Shown here in pieces: positions 18,002 to 27,886 of a DNA stretch of 37,353 nucleotides. Position numbers and translations under genes: made by a program. A model generated the notes under the pieces. It did no database searches. It was not told where the DNA came from and saw only the letters and a program-made list of their open reading frames with translations. The stretch's first letter is position 1, and each line of letters starts with the position of its first letter. The stretch comes from Ignavibacteriota bacterium (GTDB lineage: Bacteria; Bacteroidota; Ignavibacteria; UBA10030), in the NCBI GenBank assembly GCA_003142475.1, contig PLMK01000033.1, positions 1,380 through 38,732 of the forward strand, in the 5' to 3' direction.

Positions 18002-19612
18002 TTATGGAATCAATGCGACAGCCGCGCCGCCTTTCGCTACAAGATCAACTAGATGATTGACTGATGACGTCATTATATTCAACATAAATGACGGATAGAT
18101 TCCGAGCACAAGAATAATGATCGCCAGCGGGGCGAGCATGAATATTTCCCGTCCATCCACATCCGGCATCGTACTCCATTTTTCATTCGCCTTTCCGAGA
18201 AATACCCGCTGCAATGTCCACAGCATATACGCAGCGGTAAGAACAATACCCAGCGTTGATGCCATTGTGATAACGCGCAGTTTGTCCACTTGAAATGCAC
18301 CAAGGAACGAGAACGCTTCCGAGACAAATCCGCTTAAACCGGGCAAACCAAGTGCTGCAAAAAACGCAACTGTCATAATCCCAGTGTACTTCGGCATTGT
18401 TAACGCCAAACCGCCAAACGCATTGAGGTCGCGCGTGTGCGCGCGGTCGTAAATTACGCCGACGATGAGGAAGAGCATTGCCGTGATGGTACCATGATTA
18501 AACATCTGGAATACTGCGCCCATCATACCTTGTGTATTCAGTGCCGACATTCCAAGCAGAACAATTCCCATATGGCTCACACTGGAATACGCAATAAGTT
18601 TTTTAAAATCTGTCTGCGCCATCGCACATAATGCGCCATAGACAATATTGATGAAGGCTAAAATCGCAAGTGCGAATGCATACTTTTGTGCCAGCTCAGG
18701 GAATATCGGGAAACTGATGCGAATGAGTCCATATGCACCCATTTTTAAAAGAACACCGGCAAGAATAACACTGATCGCCGTCGGCGCTTCAACATGCGCG
18801 TCCGGCAACCACGTATGAAATGGAAAGATTGGTACCTTAATTGCAAAACCTATGAAGAGTGCTACATAAGCGAGTGCACGCATGTGCGTTCCGAAGCCGG
18901 CAAGCAGCGAGTTCGGCTCAAAGTTTGCAGGATTCATCATTGCCAGTAAATTGAATGTATGCAGCTTCTCGCCCGACGCCGGATCAATAATTGTCACGCT
19001 GAAGTAGAGTGCGATCATCGCCAAGAGCATCAGCACACTGCCCGCAAGCGTATAAAGGAAGAATTTAATAGCGGCATATTCACGCCTCGGTCCGCCCCAA
19101 ACACCAATGAGGAAGTACATCGGGAGCAGCATGAGTTCCCAGAATACATAGAAGAGGAAAAAATCAAGTGCAACAAACACGCCCATCATTCCGGTATCGA
19201 GGAGCAGCAACAGCGCCATATATCCTTTGAGCGCTTTGTCAATCTTCCATGATGCGATTACTGCAATGAAACTTATAAGCGCTGTGAGAATAACCATCGG
19301 TACACTTATACCATCGACGCCAAGAAAGTATTCGATCAGCACACGCCCGAACCACGACACGCTTTTGATATCAATCCATTTTGCTTTCTCGACGAATTGC
19401 ATCCCCTCTTGCGAATTGATGCCGCCAAGATTGTAATTGAAGTTTGCATAGATCACCACGGCAAGCACGACTTGCAGGAATGTGATACCGACCGCAGTCC
19501 ACTTCATTGCGCTGCGTGCTTCCTTGGGAATCAGCAGGACAATAATCATGCCGATGACAGGCAAGAATGTAATCCAACTTAATATTCCGATACCAAATAA
19601 TTGAAATGTCAT
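18002..19612 (-). CDS. nuoM: NADH-quinone oxidoreductase subunit M
   Basis: A 536-residue antiporter-like subunit of complex I. Typical stretches are FYVFWELMLLPMYFLIGVWG near residue 155, KVPIFPFHTWLPDAHVEAPT near 265, and DFKKLIAYSSVSHMGIVLLG near 345. The frame also opens at a TTG at 19621, but AAGGAG lies nine bases before the ATG at 19612 and directly abuts the TTG, so the ATG is the start. It lies 39 bases after nuoL. Confidence 0.97.
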   Translation of the reverse strand: MTFQLFGIGILSWITFLPVIGMIIVLLIPKEARSAMKWTAVGITFLQVVLAVVIYANFNYNLGGINSQEGMQFVEKAKWIDIKSVSWFGRVLIEYFLGVDGISVPMVILTALISFIAVIASWKIDKALKGYMALLLLLDTGMMGVFVALDFFLFYVFWELMLLPMYFLIGVWGGPRREYAAIKFFLYTLAGSVLMLLAMIALYFSVTIIDPASGEKLHTFNLLAMMNPANFEPNSLLAGFGTHMRALAYVALFIGFAIKVPIFPFHTWLPDAHVEAPTAISVILAGVLLKMGAYGLIRISFPIFPELAQKYAFALAILAFINIVYGALCAMAQTDFKKLIAYSSVSHMGIVLLGMSALNTQGMMGAVFQMFNHGTITAMLFLIVGVIYDRAHTRDLNAFGGLALTMPKYTGIMTVAFFAALGLPGLSGFVSEAFSFLGAFQVDKLRVITMASTLGIVLTAAYMLWTLQRVFLGKANEKWSTMPDVDGREIFMLAPLAIIILVLGIYPSFMLNIMTSSVNHLVDLVAKGGAAVALIP

Positions 19613-19651
19613 TAGTCTCAACTCCTTAAGAAAACTTTTTCAATACTCGCG

Positions 19652-21925
19652 TCATCTGAACCACAAGAAAAATACCATGACTCCAAAGAGAGCAAAGGCA
19701 AGATAGGTCTGCACTTTTCCTGTTTGAAGTTTGCGTGCTAGCAAACCCAAAAGACCTGCAAGAGATACGACAAGATTCACTATCCCATCTATAATTTTAT
19801 TATCGAAACCGCCGACGCCAACATAGAATAAAAAGAATGATAGCGCCGCAACACACAAACCTAGCAAGCCGCACTCAATCATTGCAACAGTACTTCCACT
19901 CCCCGCCAATAAACCTACAGTTACTTGCCATCCCATGAAGAGCGACAGCAAAGCGAAAACAATAAGATAGAAAATTGAGCCAGCTATTCCTTCTTTCCAC
20001 GTATGTTTGACGCCATGTGTGATTCCAACTGTCCACTTTGCAACGCCATTCACAATGCCATCGATAACGACATTGTCAAACCAGCGATATGCCGCTGCGA
20101 GAGCGTCGATTCCATTTACAAATGTTGCCTGATAGAACTCATCAAAATACCACTTGTTGAGGAAGAACTTATAGAGATATTTAAACACTGGTGCAGAAGC
20201 CACTGTATCGGCATTAATTTTCTTCCAGTAATATGTTGTGAAGGCAACGAGAATTCCAATGCCTGCCACACTAAGCGAGAGAAGCATTGCAAGCCCATGG
20301 GAATGATGAAGCGTCTCAGTGAATATCTCGGTATTCACCGCTGCTACAGCAATCGGTACCACTGAATCGGGACGAGCAACTGCTTGATAAAACCATCCAG
20401 ACGCTGCACCAATCGGATTGAAACTATAAAATGCAAAGAACGACAGCACTGCAAGCACGACAAGCGGAACCGTCATAACCCAAGGTGACTCATGAACTGC
20501 CTCGATGCGGTGCGGATCTTTGTGTTCTCCAAGAAACGTCAGAATAACAAGGCGAAACATGTAGAACGCAGTCAGACCTGCCACAAAAAATCCGGTAATC
20601 GGAATGACCCAGTGCCAGCCGCCATGAAGACTTCCGAATGCTAATGTGCCCGCAAGAATTTCATCTTTACTTAAAAATCCAGACGTGAGTGGTATGCCGG
20701 AAATCGCCAACGTGTACATTAAAAACGTCCAGAACGTAATGGGCATCTTTGTGCGAAGCCCGCCCATATTGCGGATATCTTGTGCATCGGTGTTGTGGTC
20801 GTTCGCGCGGTGCAAAGCATTGTGCATTGCATAAATGACAGAACCGGAACCGAGAAAAAGTCCGGCTTTAAACATCGCATGTGTAGTAAGATGGAAAAAT
20901 CCGGCTGTGTATGCACCAACGCCGAGTCCCATTATCATATAGCCAAGTTGACTTACTGTAGAGTACGCAAGCACTTTTTTAATATCGTTCTGTGCAATCG
21001 CAATTGTCGCAGAAATGAAAGCCGTGATCGCGCCGATGTAAGCAATCACCATCAATGCTTCAGCTGTCATCATCGCAAATGTGCGCGTCACCAAGTAAAC
21101 ACCAGCCGCAACCATTGTTGCGGCGTGAATCAGTGCGCTGACCGGTGTTGGGCCCTCCATCGCATCCGGCAGCCATACATGTAGCGGAAATTGCGCTGAC
21201 TTGCCAACAGCACCGCAGAAAATAAGCAGACCAGAAGCAGTCAACCACGTTTCACTTCCGAACGGAATATGCCCCGCCTTCATCGCTTCGAATATTGCAT
21301 CAAAAGTGAAAGTGTGAAATGTGTTGAAGAGAATTAAAATGCCGATGAACATTCCGACATCGCCAATGCGAGTGACGATGAACGCTTTCTTCGCGGCATC
21401 GGAAGCTGACTTCTTTTCAAACCAGTGACCGATGAGTAAATATGAACTCAGTCCCACTAATTCCCATGACACATACATAAGCAATAAATTATTCGTGAGA
21501 ACAATGCCGAACATTGAAAAAGAGAACAAGCCAAGATATGCAAAATAGCGGCCGTAGCGTATATCATCCTTCATATAACCGATAGAGAACAAATGCACAA
21601 GTGAACTGACAATACATACCACGACGAGCATAATCGCTGCAACATTGTCGATCATGAAGCCCAAATCGATTTGCATCTCGCCTATACCCGGCACGTTTCC
21701 AAAATTCACCCACGTAAATATTGTCTGCAGTGTTTGGTCGTGAAAATAATTTAGTTTCGTGAAAAGAATCACCAATGAAAGTGCAAGTGCGGCAAACAGA
21801 ATTGATGTGCCCAACCAATCACCGGAACGCGGCAAACGTTTGTGGAAAAAGATCAACACAGCAAAGTCCACTAACGGGACCAGCCAAACGATCAATGCGA
21901 GAGTAAGTAAAGTTTCTTGTGACAT
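19652..21925 (-). CDS. nuoL: NADH-quinone oxidoreductase subunit L
   Basis: A 757-residue antiporter-like subunit, longer than the 613 residues of E. coli NuoL. The core carries LLMYVSWELVGLSSYLLIGHW near 140, SAQFPLHVWLPDAMEGPTPV near 250, and DIKKVLAYSTVSQLGYMIMG near 315. The C-terminal 170 residues hold the part corresponding to the lateral helix HL, with extra hydrophobic segments at the very end (LLSLFMGWQVTVGLLAG onward). It starts 44 bases after nuoK, with no obvious strong ribosome site. Confidence 0.97.
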   Translation of the reverse strand: MSQETLLTLALIVWLVPLVDFAVLIFFHKRLPRSGDWLGTSILFAALALSLVILFTKLNYFHDQTLQTIFTWVNFGNVPGIGEMQIDLGFMIDNVAAIMLVVVCIVSSLVHLFSIGYMKDDIRYGRYFAYLGLFSFSMFGIVLTNNLLLMYVSWELVGLSSYLLIGHWFEKKSASDAAKKAFIVTRIGDVGMFIGILILFNTFHTFTFDAIFEAMKAGHIPFGSETWLTASGLLIFCGAVGKSAQFPLHVWLPDAMEGPTPVSALIHAATMVAAGVYLVTRTFAMMTAEALMVIAYIGAITAFISATIAIAQNDIKKVLAYSTVSQLGYMIMGLGVGAYTAGFFHLTTHAMFKAGLFLGSGSVIYAMHNALHRANDHNTDAQDIRNMGGLRTKMPITFWTFLMYTLAISGIPLTSGFLSKDEILAGTLAFGSLHGGWHWVIPITGFFVAGLTAFYMFRLVILTFLGEHKDPHRIEAVHESPWVMTVPLVVLAVLSFFAFYSFNPIGAASGWFYQAVARPDSVVPIAVAAVNTEIFTETLHHSHGLAMLLSLSVAGIGILVAFTTYYWKKINADTVASAPVFKYLYKFFLNKWYFDEFYQATFVNGIDALAAAYRWFDNVVIDGIVNGVAKWTVGITHGVKHTWKEGIAGSIFYLIVFALLSLFMGWQVTVGLLAGSGSTVAMIECGLLGLCVAALSFFLFYVGVGGFDNKIIDGIVNLVVSLAGLLGLLARKLQTGKVQTYLAFALFGVMVFFLWFR

Positions 21926-21969
21926 ATTCTGATTTTCAATTTACGATTGCCGATTGTCGATCGGCACTG

Positions 21970-22302
21970 CTAATCTTTCAATTTATTTATCTCATCTACA
22001 TTCACAGTATTGAAATTCTGATAAATATTCAAAATGATTGCCAGTGCAATTGCTGCTTCTGCCGCGGCAAGAATGATTACAAAAATCGCCACAACATGCC
22101 CATCAAGTGATGTGGTAACATAACGCGAGAATGCGACGAAATTTATGTTGGCGGCATTTAGTACAAGTTCGACACCCATTAAAACCATAATGGCATTGCG
22201 ACGAGTTAAAATAGCAAATATACCAAATGAGAATAATAGTCCACTGAGAATAAGAAAATGTGTCAGTCCTGGGTGCTGTAGAAAATTTATTAAATCTTGC
22301 AT
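21970..22302 (-). CDS. nuoK: NADH-quinone oxidoreductase subunit K
   Basis: A 110-residue subunit with three membrane spans, part of the proton path between the quinone site and the antiporter-like subunits. The family signature NAIMVLMGVELVLNAANINF is at residues 36-55 and contains the conserved membrane glutamate; the second conserved Glu lies in ILAAAEAAIALAI. Six bases separate it from nuoJ. Confidence 0.97.
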   Translation of the reverse strand: MQDLINFLQHPGLTHFLILSGLLFSFGIFAILTRRNAIMVLMGVELVLNAANINFVAFSRYVTTSLDGHVVAIFVIILAAAEAAIALAIILNIYQNFNTVNVDEINKLKD

Positions 22303-22308
22303 ATTTAT

Positions 22309-22821
22309 TTACACTTTCTTCTCTCTTCGTGCAATCATTGCCGCGCCGATCAGTGCAACGAGTAATATCACAGATGCAACTTCAAACGGTAACAAGTATT
22401 TTGTCAAGAGCATTTCGCCGATTTTCGGTGCGGTCGTTTCTACTATTGGCAATTGCGAATTCACTTTCCAGTCTGTTATCCAAAAGACCCAAACCAATCC
22501 TCCACCGATACAAGCAGAAATGAGTATTGCCGGCAATGTTTGAATCACGCCCGTTTTTGCATCTACATTAATTTGATGACTCGTCAGCATTACGCTAAAC
22601 AGAATCAGTACCATAATTCCGCCGACATATATAAGCAGCTGTGTAACAGCAATAAAATCGGCAAGAAGAAAAATATAAATTCCCGCTACACCAAAAAATG
22701 CAAACAACAACGCAAATGCTGCGCGTACAATGTTTCTAGAAAATACAACAATGCACGTCGATCCCAGCGTAATCACTGTGAAGAAATAAAATATTATTGT
22801 GTAAAGCTCCATAAGTATCAA
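22309..22821 (-). CDS. nuoJ: NADH-quinone oxidoreductase subunit J
   Basis: A 170-residue subunit with five predicted membrane spans. The start shows FSRNIVRAAFALLFAFFGVAG and then LADFIAVTQLLIYVGGIMVL, the conserved helix TM3 with a pi-bulge that couples quinone reduction to pumping. It lies 62 bases after nuoI and six before nuoK. Confidence 0.96.
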   Translation of the reverse strand: MILMELYTIIFYFFTVITLGSTCIVVFSRNIVRAAFALLFAFFGVAGIYIFLLADFIAVTQLLIYVGGIMVLILFSVMLTSHQINVDAKTGVIQTLPAILISACIGGGLVWVFWITDWKVNSQLPIVETTAPKIGEMLLTKYLLPFEVASVILLVALIGAAMIARREKKV

Positions 22822-22883
22822 GTTAAAAGTATAAAGTTAAAAGCAATAAAAACATTCCTATCAATTCAAATTAAAATATTATC

Positions 22884-23513
22884 TTAACCTTGATTCGGCT
22901 CCACTGTCGGAGGTGCTGGTTTTATTGGTGGAGGCGTTACAGGTGACGCTGAAGTTGAAGACGCAGGCGATTCTTTTACTGCAACGGTGGCAGCTGCTTT
23001 CTTTGCCGCCTGTTCTTCGTTATACTTTTCTAATCGGTCTTGTGCTGCCGTGATTTCTTCCGTCGTCATATTGCTGAAACTGTATATCAAATTTTGCCTG
23101 TCATATTCCGCAAATTCGTACACATCTGTCATAACAATGCACTCTGTCGGGCATGGCCACACGCAAAGTCCGCAGTAGCAGCACTTCGCAATGTCGATAT
23201 CGAAACACGGAATATAGAGCCGTTTCTTCGTTTTTTTTGACGTTATTCCTAAATCCATGTCAGGAGTCGATTTGATCGTTTCAATTGTGATACAATCCAC
23301 TGGGCATGCAATTGCGCATTGATCACAACCAATACAATCGTCGATATTAACAAACAAACGATTGCGTCCCCGCTCGGGGATTTTCATTTTGACTGTCGGG
23401 TATTGGATAGTTGCCGAACGAGTGAAGATATGCTTGATCGTAATCCTCATTCCTACGATCACCGTCAAGAGAGAATGATAAATATTATAAAAATATGTTT
23501 TTATCGCCGACAT
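22884..23513 (-). CDS. nuoI: NADH-quinone oxidoreductase subunit I (two 4Fe-4S clusters)
   Basis: A 209-residue ferredoxin-like subunit that passes electrons to cluster N2 in NuoB. Cluster motifs are Cys60-x2-Cys63-x2-Cys66-x3-Cys70-Pro and Cys111-x2-Cys114-x2-Cys117-x3-Cys121-Pro, with Cys74 and Cys125 nearby. Cys112 next to Cys111 is extra. The C-terminal 45 residues form a low-complexity Ala/Lys then Pro/Ser-rich tail (AAKKAAATVAV, PPPIKPAPPTV), longer than usual and probably disordered. A 225-base gap with a dispersed repeat separates it from nuoH, the largest gap in the operon. Confidence 0.97.
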   Translation of the reverse strand: MSAIKTYFYNIYHSLLTVIVGMRITIKHIFTRSATIQYPTVKMKIPERGRNRLFVNIDDCIGCDQCAIACPVDCITIETIKSTPDMDLGITSKKTKKRLYIPCFDIDIAKCCYCGLCVWPCPTECIVMTDVYEFAEYDRQNLIYSFSNMTTEEITAAQDRLEKYNEEQAAKKAAATVAVKESPASSTSASPVTPPPIKPAPPTVEPNQG

Positions 23514-23608
23514 GGAAACTTCTGATATCCGATTTCTAATATCTAGATGTTAATATATTCTTTCGTAACTCATCAATATATTTTTTTTAGTGGCAAAATA
23601 ATTTAGGC

Positions 23609-23698
23609 CTTTGAATCTCCTCCCCCATGAGGGGAGGACTAAGGTGGGGTTTGTGTAATTTAACCTCACCCTAACCCTCTCCTACAAGGAGAGGGAAT
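23609..23698. repeat. Dispersed intergenic repeat between nuoH and nuoI
   Basis: Two strong hairpins lie in tandem: TCCTCCCC/GGGGAGGA (23618-23625, 23631-23638) and CCCTCTCCT/AGGAGAGGG (23675-23683, 23687-23695), joined by AAGGTGGGG and CCTCACCCTAACC. Elements of this kind recur between genes in many bacteria of this and other phyla. Placed inside an operon, the hairpins could act as a processing or attenuation point. Recognition is from memory; only one copy is in the window. Confidence 0.65.
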
Positions 23699-23738
23699 AT
23701 TCCGCCTATTATTAAAAATACCTACCAGTTACATACTA

Positions 23739-24782
23739 TCAAAGCACTAAAATTAAACCGACGCCAAGAATGCAGACAAAGAGCCATGGCGTTAAAACTT
23801 TCCATGAGACAAACATCAGCTGATCGACACGTAACCGAGGAAGCGTCCACCGAATCCAAATTTGTATCAACATAAACATATACGCTTTTACAACAAACCA
23901 GAAAATGCCCCACAATGGTCCCGACATAAATGTACCAAACGGACTGGACCATCCCCCGAGAAAGAGCGACACGACAACCGCCGATACGGTAAACAAATTT
24001 GCATACTCTGATAGATAAAACATAGCAAACCGCATACCGCTGTATTCTGTATTGAATCCCTGCACCAACTCCGATTCAGCTTCAGGAAAATCAAATGGCG
24101 TGCGGTTAACTTCGGCGATGGAAGCAACGAAAAGAATAAAAAATGTGACAAGCGTGAAGGGCATCAGCATCAATTTCTGCATCCATGGCAGCGGACCGCC
24201 AAAGACTATCCAGTTGCCCATACCGCCGTCTTGAAACTTCGTAACATCTTGCAGGTTAAGCGATCCGGTAATCATCACAACAATGATGACAGCAAGAGCT
24301 GTTGGAATTTCGTAACTGATCATTTGTGATGCTGAACGGATTCCGCCGATAAGCGACCATTTATTATTCGATGCCCATCCAGCCATGAGAATTCCGATGA
24401 CGACAAAAGAGCCGGCCGCCACTAAAAAGAATGCACCAAGATTGATATTGGAACCTATATAAATACTGCTGAATGGAAGCACAGCGTATGCAACATATGT
24501 TCCTGTAAATGCGATAAACGGCGCTGTACGAAATAACAGTTTGTCCGATTTCGTTGGAATAATATCTTCTTTTTGCAGAAGCTTAAGCATATCAGCGATG
24601 GGCTGAAGCACGCCATGCCAACCGGTACGCATATATGCAACACGATCCTGTATATGCGCTGCCACTTTCATTTCTGTGTAGAGTACCACCAACACCATGA
24701 GAACGATGAAGACAAGGGGAAGCGCGCTCAGAAGAATTGAGACGAGTACCTGATTCGCTAGTAATGTTTGAATGAATTCCAT
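23739..24782 (-). CDS. nuoH: NADH-quinone oxidoreductase subunit H
   Basis: A 347-residue membrane subunit forming the quinone chamber with NuoB and NuoD. Conserved stretches include HIQDRVAYMRTGWHGVLQPI and ADMLKLLQKEDIIP near residue 45, NNKWSLIGGIRSASQMISYE near 140, and NRTPFDFPEAESELVQGFN followed by TEYSG near 225, which carries the conserved acidic residues of the quinone site loop. It follows nuoD after 49 bases, where a 14-subunit operon would have nuoE, nuoF and nuoG. Confidence 0.97.
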   Translation of the reverse strand: MEFIQTLLANQVLVSILLSALPLVFIVLMVLVVLYTEMKVAAHIQDRVAYMRTGWHGVLQPIADMLKLLQKEDIIPTKSDKLLFRTAPFIAFTGTYVAYAVLPFSSIYIGSNINLGAFFLVAAGSFVVIGILMAGWASNNKWSLIGGIRSASQMISYEIPTALAVIIVVMITGSLNLQDVTKFQDGGMGNWIVFGGPLPWMQKLMLMPFTLVTFFILFVASIAEVNRTPFDFPEAESELVQGFNTEYSGMRFAMFYLSEYANLFTVSAVVVSLFLGGWSSPFGTFMSGPLWGIFWFVVKAYMFMLIQIWIRWTLPRLRVDQLMFVSWKVLTPWLFVCILGVGLILVL

Positions 24783-24831
24783 AATCGATTAAACTTCTAT
24801 TTCAGATATTGAGATTTAAACCTCTTAAATT

Positions 24832-26037
24832 CTATCGATCAACTTCACCAAGTACAATATCAATACTGCCTGCAGTAAGTACTAAATCAGCGATTAAGCC
24901 GCCGCGGACAATTTCCGGCAGAACACTTAGGTTCACAAATGCCGGCCCGCGCGCTTTTACACGAAACGGGCTTGTAGTGCCATCGCTGATAATATAATAT
25001 CCTAATTCACCGCGCGATGCTTCTGTGCGAACATAGATTTCCGCATCTTTTTCCGGACGAATGCGTTTCGGTATCGCCGCCTTCACATTCCCTTCCGGCA
25101 ATGCGGCAAGCGCCTGCTCTATGATATTAAGACTTTGCTCCATCTCACGCATACGAACGATATGTCTATCCCAGCAATCGCCGACCGTTCCCACTTCACC
25201 TTTGCCAATCTGCGGCTGCCATTCTAATTTATGATAAATAGAATATGGATCATCGCGGCGCAAATCCCAATTCACACCGGAACCGCGAAGCTGTGGTCCA
25301 CTGACTGCAAAATTAATGGCAACATCTTTCGGCAAAACGCCTACATTCGCCGTTCGTTTAACAAAGATTTCATTGTAGGTGAGCAAGTCGTTCAACATCG
25401 TAATGCGTGGATGGAAATACGTAATAAAATCTTTCGCTTGTCCAATAAAATTCGGTGGCAGATCATGCGAGAGGCCGCCAATCCAAATATAATTATAGAG
25501 CAGGCGTGCACCGCACGTCATTTCGAAGAGGTCGAGAATTTTTTCACGGTCGATAAAAGTATAGAGAAAAGGCGTGAACGCACCGGAGTCAATGCCGTAT
25601 GTACCGACAGCAATCAAGTGGCTTGCGATTCTCTGCAGTTCCGCCATAATCACACGAATATATTCTACACGCTCCGGCACTTCAATCTTCAGCAATCGTT
25701 CTACGGCAAGCACAAACGCCCATTCGTTGGTCATCGCTGAACAATAATCCATTCGGTCTGCATAGGGAATGATCTGCTGATAATTTGTCATTTGCTCACA
25801 ATGTTTCTCGAAACACCGGTGCAAATATCCGATGTGCGGAATGCAATCAACAATAATTTCACCGTCGATAACAATTTCGAGCCGCAATACACCATGCGTG
25901 GATGGATGCTGCGGACCCATGTTAACAATCATTTCTTCCGTACGAATTGTTTTACCAGTCGAAGTCTTGGTGTGACCGAGTTTTACGGTATAATCTGTAG
26001 GAAGAGTCGGCGGTTGTAGCATAGTTAAGTCAATCAT
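24832..26037 (-). CDS. nuoD: NADH-quinone oxidoreductase subunit D
   Basis: A 401-residue 49-kDa-type subunit, a nickel-less relative of hydrogenase large subunits, that forms the quinone pocket with NuoB. Recognised by [20 protein letters not shown] near residue 40, which holds the conserved quinone-site histidine, then [37 protein letters not shown], and the ending DIVLGEVDR. It is separate from nuoC, not fused as in some relatives. Spacing to nuoC is six bases. Confidence 0.97.
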   Translation of the reverse strand: MIDLTMLQPPTLPTDYTVKLGHTKTSTGKTIRTEEMIVNMGPQHPSTHGVLRLEIVIDGEIIVDCIPHIGYLHRCFEKHCEQMTNYQQIIPYADRMDYCSAMTNEWAFVLAVERLLKIEVPERVEYIRVIMAELQRIASHLIAVGTYGIDSGAFTPFLYTFIDREKILDLFEMTCGARLLYNYIWIGGLSHDLPPNFIGQAKDFITYFHPRITMLNDLLTYNEIFVKRTANVGVLPKDVAINFAVSGPQLRGSGVNWDLRRDDPYSIYHKLEWQPQIGKGEVGTVGDCWDRHIVRMREMEQSLNIIEQALAALPEGNVKAAIPKRIRPEKDAEIYVRTEASRGELGYYIISDGTTSPFRVKARGPAFVNLSVLPEIVRGGLIADLVLTAGSIDIVLGEVDR

Positions 26038-26043
26038 TCAGTG

Positions 26044-26550
26044 TTAGTACGGAACTTTCATACCGTGATAAAATTCCTGAACTTTATAATCCTTACGAAG
26101 TGGATTACCCTCCCAATCATCCGGCAGTAAAATGCGGCGTAAATCAGGATGTCCATCAATGACGATGCCAAAGAGGTCGAACACTTCGCGCTCATGCCAA
26201 TTGGCAGTTCCCCATACATCGCTGACAGATTGAACGTGCGGATTTTCTTTCGTACAGAAAGTTTTTAAAACAATCTTGTGTTTATGAACCATTGAGCTCA
26301 GATGATAGACAATTCCGAGTGTTCCGTTATTGTAATCCACTCCACTCAAACAGGAAAGATAATCAAATTGCATCGCGCTATCATCGCGAAGGAAAAAGGA
26401 GATTTCTTTAGCCTTGTCTGGTGCGATATTAATCCACACCTGCATCGCATACCCCACAGAGGCGGATCCTCCCGCGGCACTAAGCTTCTCCTCAATGAGT
26501 GCATCGCCAAATCTAATTTTTAAAATATCAAATATTTCTTGAGCTGTCAT
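26044..26550 (-). CDS. nuoC: NADH-quinone oxidoreductase subunit C
   Basis: A 168-residue 30-kDa-type subunit of the peripheral arm. The C-terminal half has the family signature WHEREVFDLFGIVIDGHPDL followed by RRILLPDDWEGNPLRKDY. It lies five bases after nuoB and six before nuoD, consistent with tight co-translation of the Q module. Confidence 0.96.
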   Translation of the reverse strand: MTAQEIFDILKIRFGDALIEEKLSAAGGSASVGYAMQVWINIAPDKAKEISFFLRDDSAMQFDYLSCLSGVDYNNGTLGIVYHLSSMVHKHKIVLKTFCTKENPHVQSVSDVWGTANWHEREVFDLFGIVIDGHPDLRRILLPDDWEGNPLRKDYKVQEFYHGMKVPY

Positions 26551-26555
26551 CTTTC

Positions 26556-27047
26556 TTACGACCGTTTCTTTACCATACTTTCCTTACGCACCTTTTCCTG
26601 CAATTTCATAATGCCTTCTAATAATGCTTCCGGACGCGGCGGACACCCGGGTATATACACATCAACCGGAATGACCCGATCAACACCTTTCAATACGTGA
26701 TAGCCATGTTCCCAATATGGTCCGCCGCAATTGGAACAACTTCCCATCGATATAATATATCGCGGTTCAGACATTTGATCGTATAAACGCTTTATACGAG
26801 ATGCCATTTTTATCGTTACTGTTCCTGCAACAAACATCACATCCACTTGACGCGGTGTTGCACGCGGTATGACACCGAAACGCATGATATCGAAATTGGA
26901 AGCCGACGCCGCCATCATTTCAATTGCACAGCAAGCAAGACCAAATTGCATCTGCCAGAGCGATGATAAACGCGCCCAATTCAGAAGATCATCAAGTGAA
27001 GTGATGAAGACATTGCCGTTTTCAAATCGTTGATCAAGAAGTCCCAC
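26556..27047 (-). CDS. nuoB: NADH-quinone oxidoreductase subunit B (cluster N2)
   Basis: A 163-residue subunit that carries cluster N2, the last electron donor to quinone. The four ligands are visible: the adjacent pair Cys39-Cys40 ([10 protein letters not shown]), Cys104 (MGSCSNCGG) and Cys135 (PGCPPRPE). The start codon is GTG with a GGAGTAAGG ribosome site overlapping the nuoA end five bases upstream. Confidence 0.97.
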   Translation of the reverse strand: MGLLDQRFENGNVFITSLDDLLNWARLSSLWQMQFGLACCAIEMMAASASNFDIMRFGVIPRATPRQVDVMFVAGTVTIKMASRIKRLYDQMSEPRYIISMGSCSNCGGPYWEHGYHVLKGVDRVIPVDVYIPGCPPRPEALLEGIMKLQEKVRKESMVKKRS

Positions 27048-27052
27048 TGGCC

Positions 27053-27517
27053 TTACTCCACGCCTTCGTTAATATCATTATCGTCTAAAATCTCAGAAGC
27101 GCTTTTCATTCTCCCTGCAATTACAATTGTGCGGTTTATAGCAGGAATTTGCGGTTTTGGTTTATCCCAACTCAAGTCTCCCTTAACCCACGCATATGCA
27201 TAGCCGACAAACAGAATGAAAAGGAAAATTGCCATCTCTAAGAAACCAAAAAGGCCAAACTGCCGATAGATGAGTGCCCATGGAAAGAGAAACGCTACTT
27301 CCACATCGAAAATCAGAAAAACAAGTGCAGTAACATAGAAGCGGACATTGAGGCGAATCCACGCACTGCCAACCGGTTCCTCACCACATTCATACGTCGC
27401 ATTTTTTTCTGGATATGGACGATGCGGACGAAATATCCATGCACCGATCAAGCCGAGGGCGACAAAAATTGCACCGATAAGAAGGAAAATAAAAACTTTG
27501 CCAAATTCCGTGAGCAT
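27053..27517 (-). CDS. nuoA: NADH-quinone oxidoreductase subunit A
   Basis: A 154-residue first subunit of the complex I operon with three membrane spans. The signature [20 protein letters not shown] near 40 contains the loop cysteine, and [20 protein letters not shown] near 60 is typical. The C-terminus is some 30 residues longer than in E. coli. A consensus promoter lies 50-80 bases upstream. No clear Shine-Dalgarno precedes the ATG. Confidence 0.96.
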   Translation of the reverse strand: MLTEFGKVFIFLLIGAIFVALGLIGAWIFRPHRPYPEKNATYECGEEPVGSAWIRLNVRFYVTALVFLIFDVEVAFLFPWALIYRQFGLFGFLEMAIFLFILFVGYAYAWVKGDLSWDKPKPQIPAINRTIVIAGRMKSASEILDDNDINEGVE

Positions 27518-27566
27518 AAGATATTACCGCAATTCTATAATGAAAAAACTACCTAATGCGGTGGTC

Positions 27567-27595
27567 AATATACTGGAAACTTGAGCATTTGTCAA
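27567..27595 (-). promoter_or_regulatory. Sigma-70-type promoter of the nuo operon
   Basis: On the minus strand TTGACA (27595-27590) and TATATT (27572-27567) are separated by exactly 17 bases. The expected start of transcription is near 27560, giving a leader of about 43 bases before nuoA. Confidence 0.8.
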
Positions 27596-27667
27596 GAAAT
27601 CTAGAAATGTGATAGTGGTACATTTTAATTTAAAAAATTTATATAGAATCAAGCTTTAAGCTGTAAA

Positions 27668-27871
27668 TCATCGGAAAGGTGATTGTTGATGGCATTTATA
27701 ATAACATACTTTTTTAACATTTATGACAAGCGATCTTTCGCTTTCAATCTCAAGAAAAAGTTCACGTGGCTTATCTCCGCAAATCGGACAAAGACTTTTA
27801 AAGAAGGCAATATTAATTTCATTGTAATCTCTATTTATATTCCGATTGCGCCAAATATTTATAGTGGGCAT
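27668..27871 (-). CDS. Small Cys-containing protein, possible zinc-finger type
   Basis: A 67-residue protein that I cannot assign firmly. AAGGAG lies four bases before the ATG, the best argument that it is real. It has a Cys-x2-Cys pair (SLCPICGD, about residues 28-31) and a second pair spaced by three (VCYYKCHQ). The C-P-x-C-G then I-N-V-x-x-V-C-x-x-x-C order faintly recalls the YgiT/MqsA zinc-finger antitoxins, but the second pair is not C-x-x-C and no toxin is recognised. A 36-codon frame (27887-27997, GTG start) ends 15 bases upstream. Another possibility is a decayed gene. Confidence 0.45.
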   Translation of the reverse strand: MPTINIWRNRNINRDYNEINIAFFKSLCPICGDKPRELFLEIESERSLVINVKKVCYYKCHQQSPFR

Positions 27872-27886
27872 ATTACTCCTTAAAGT

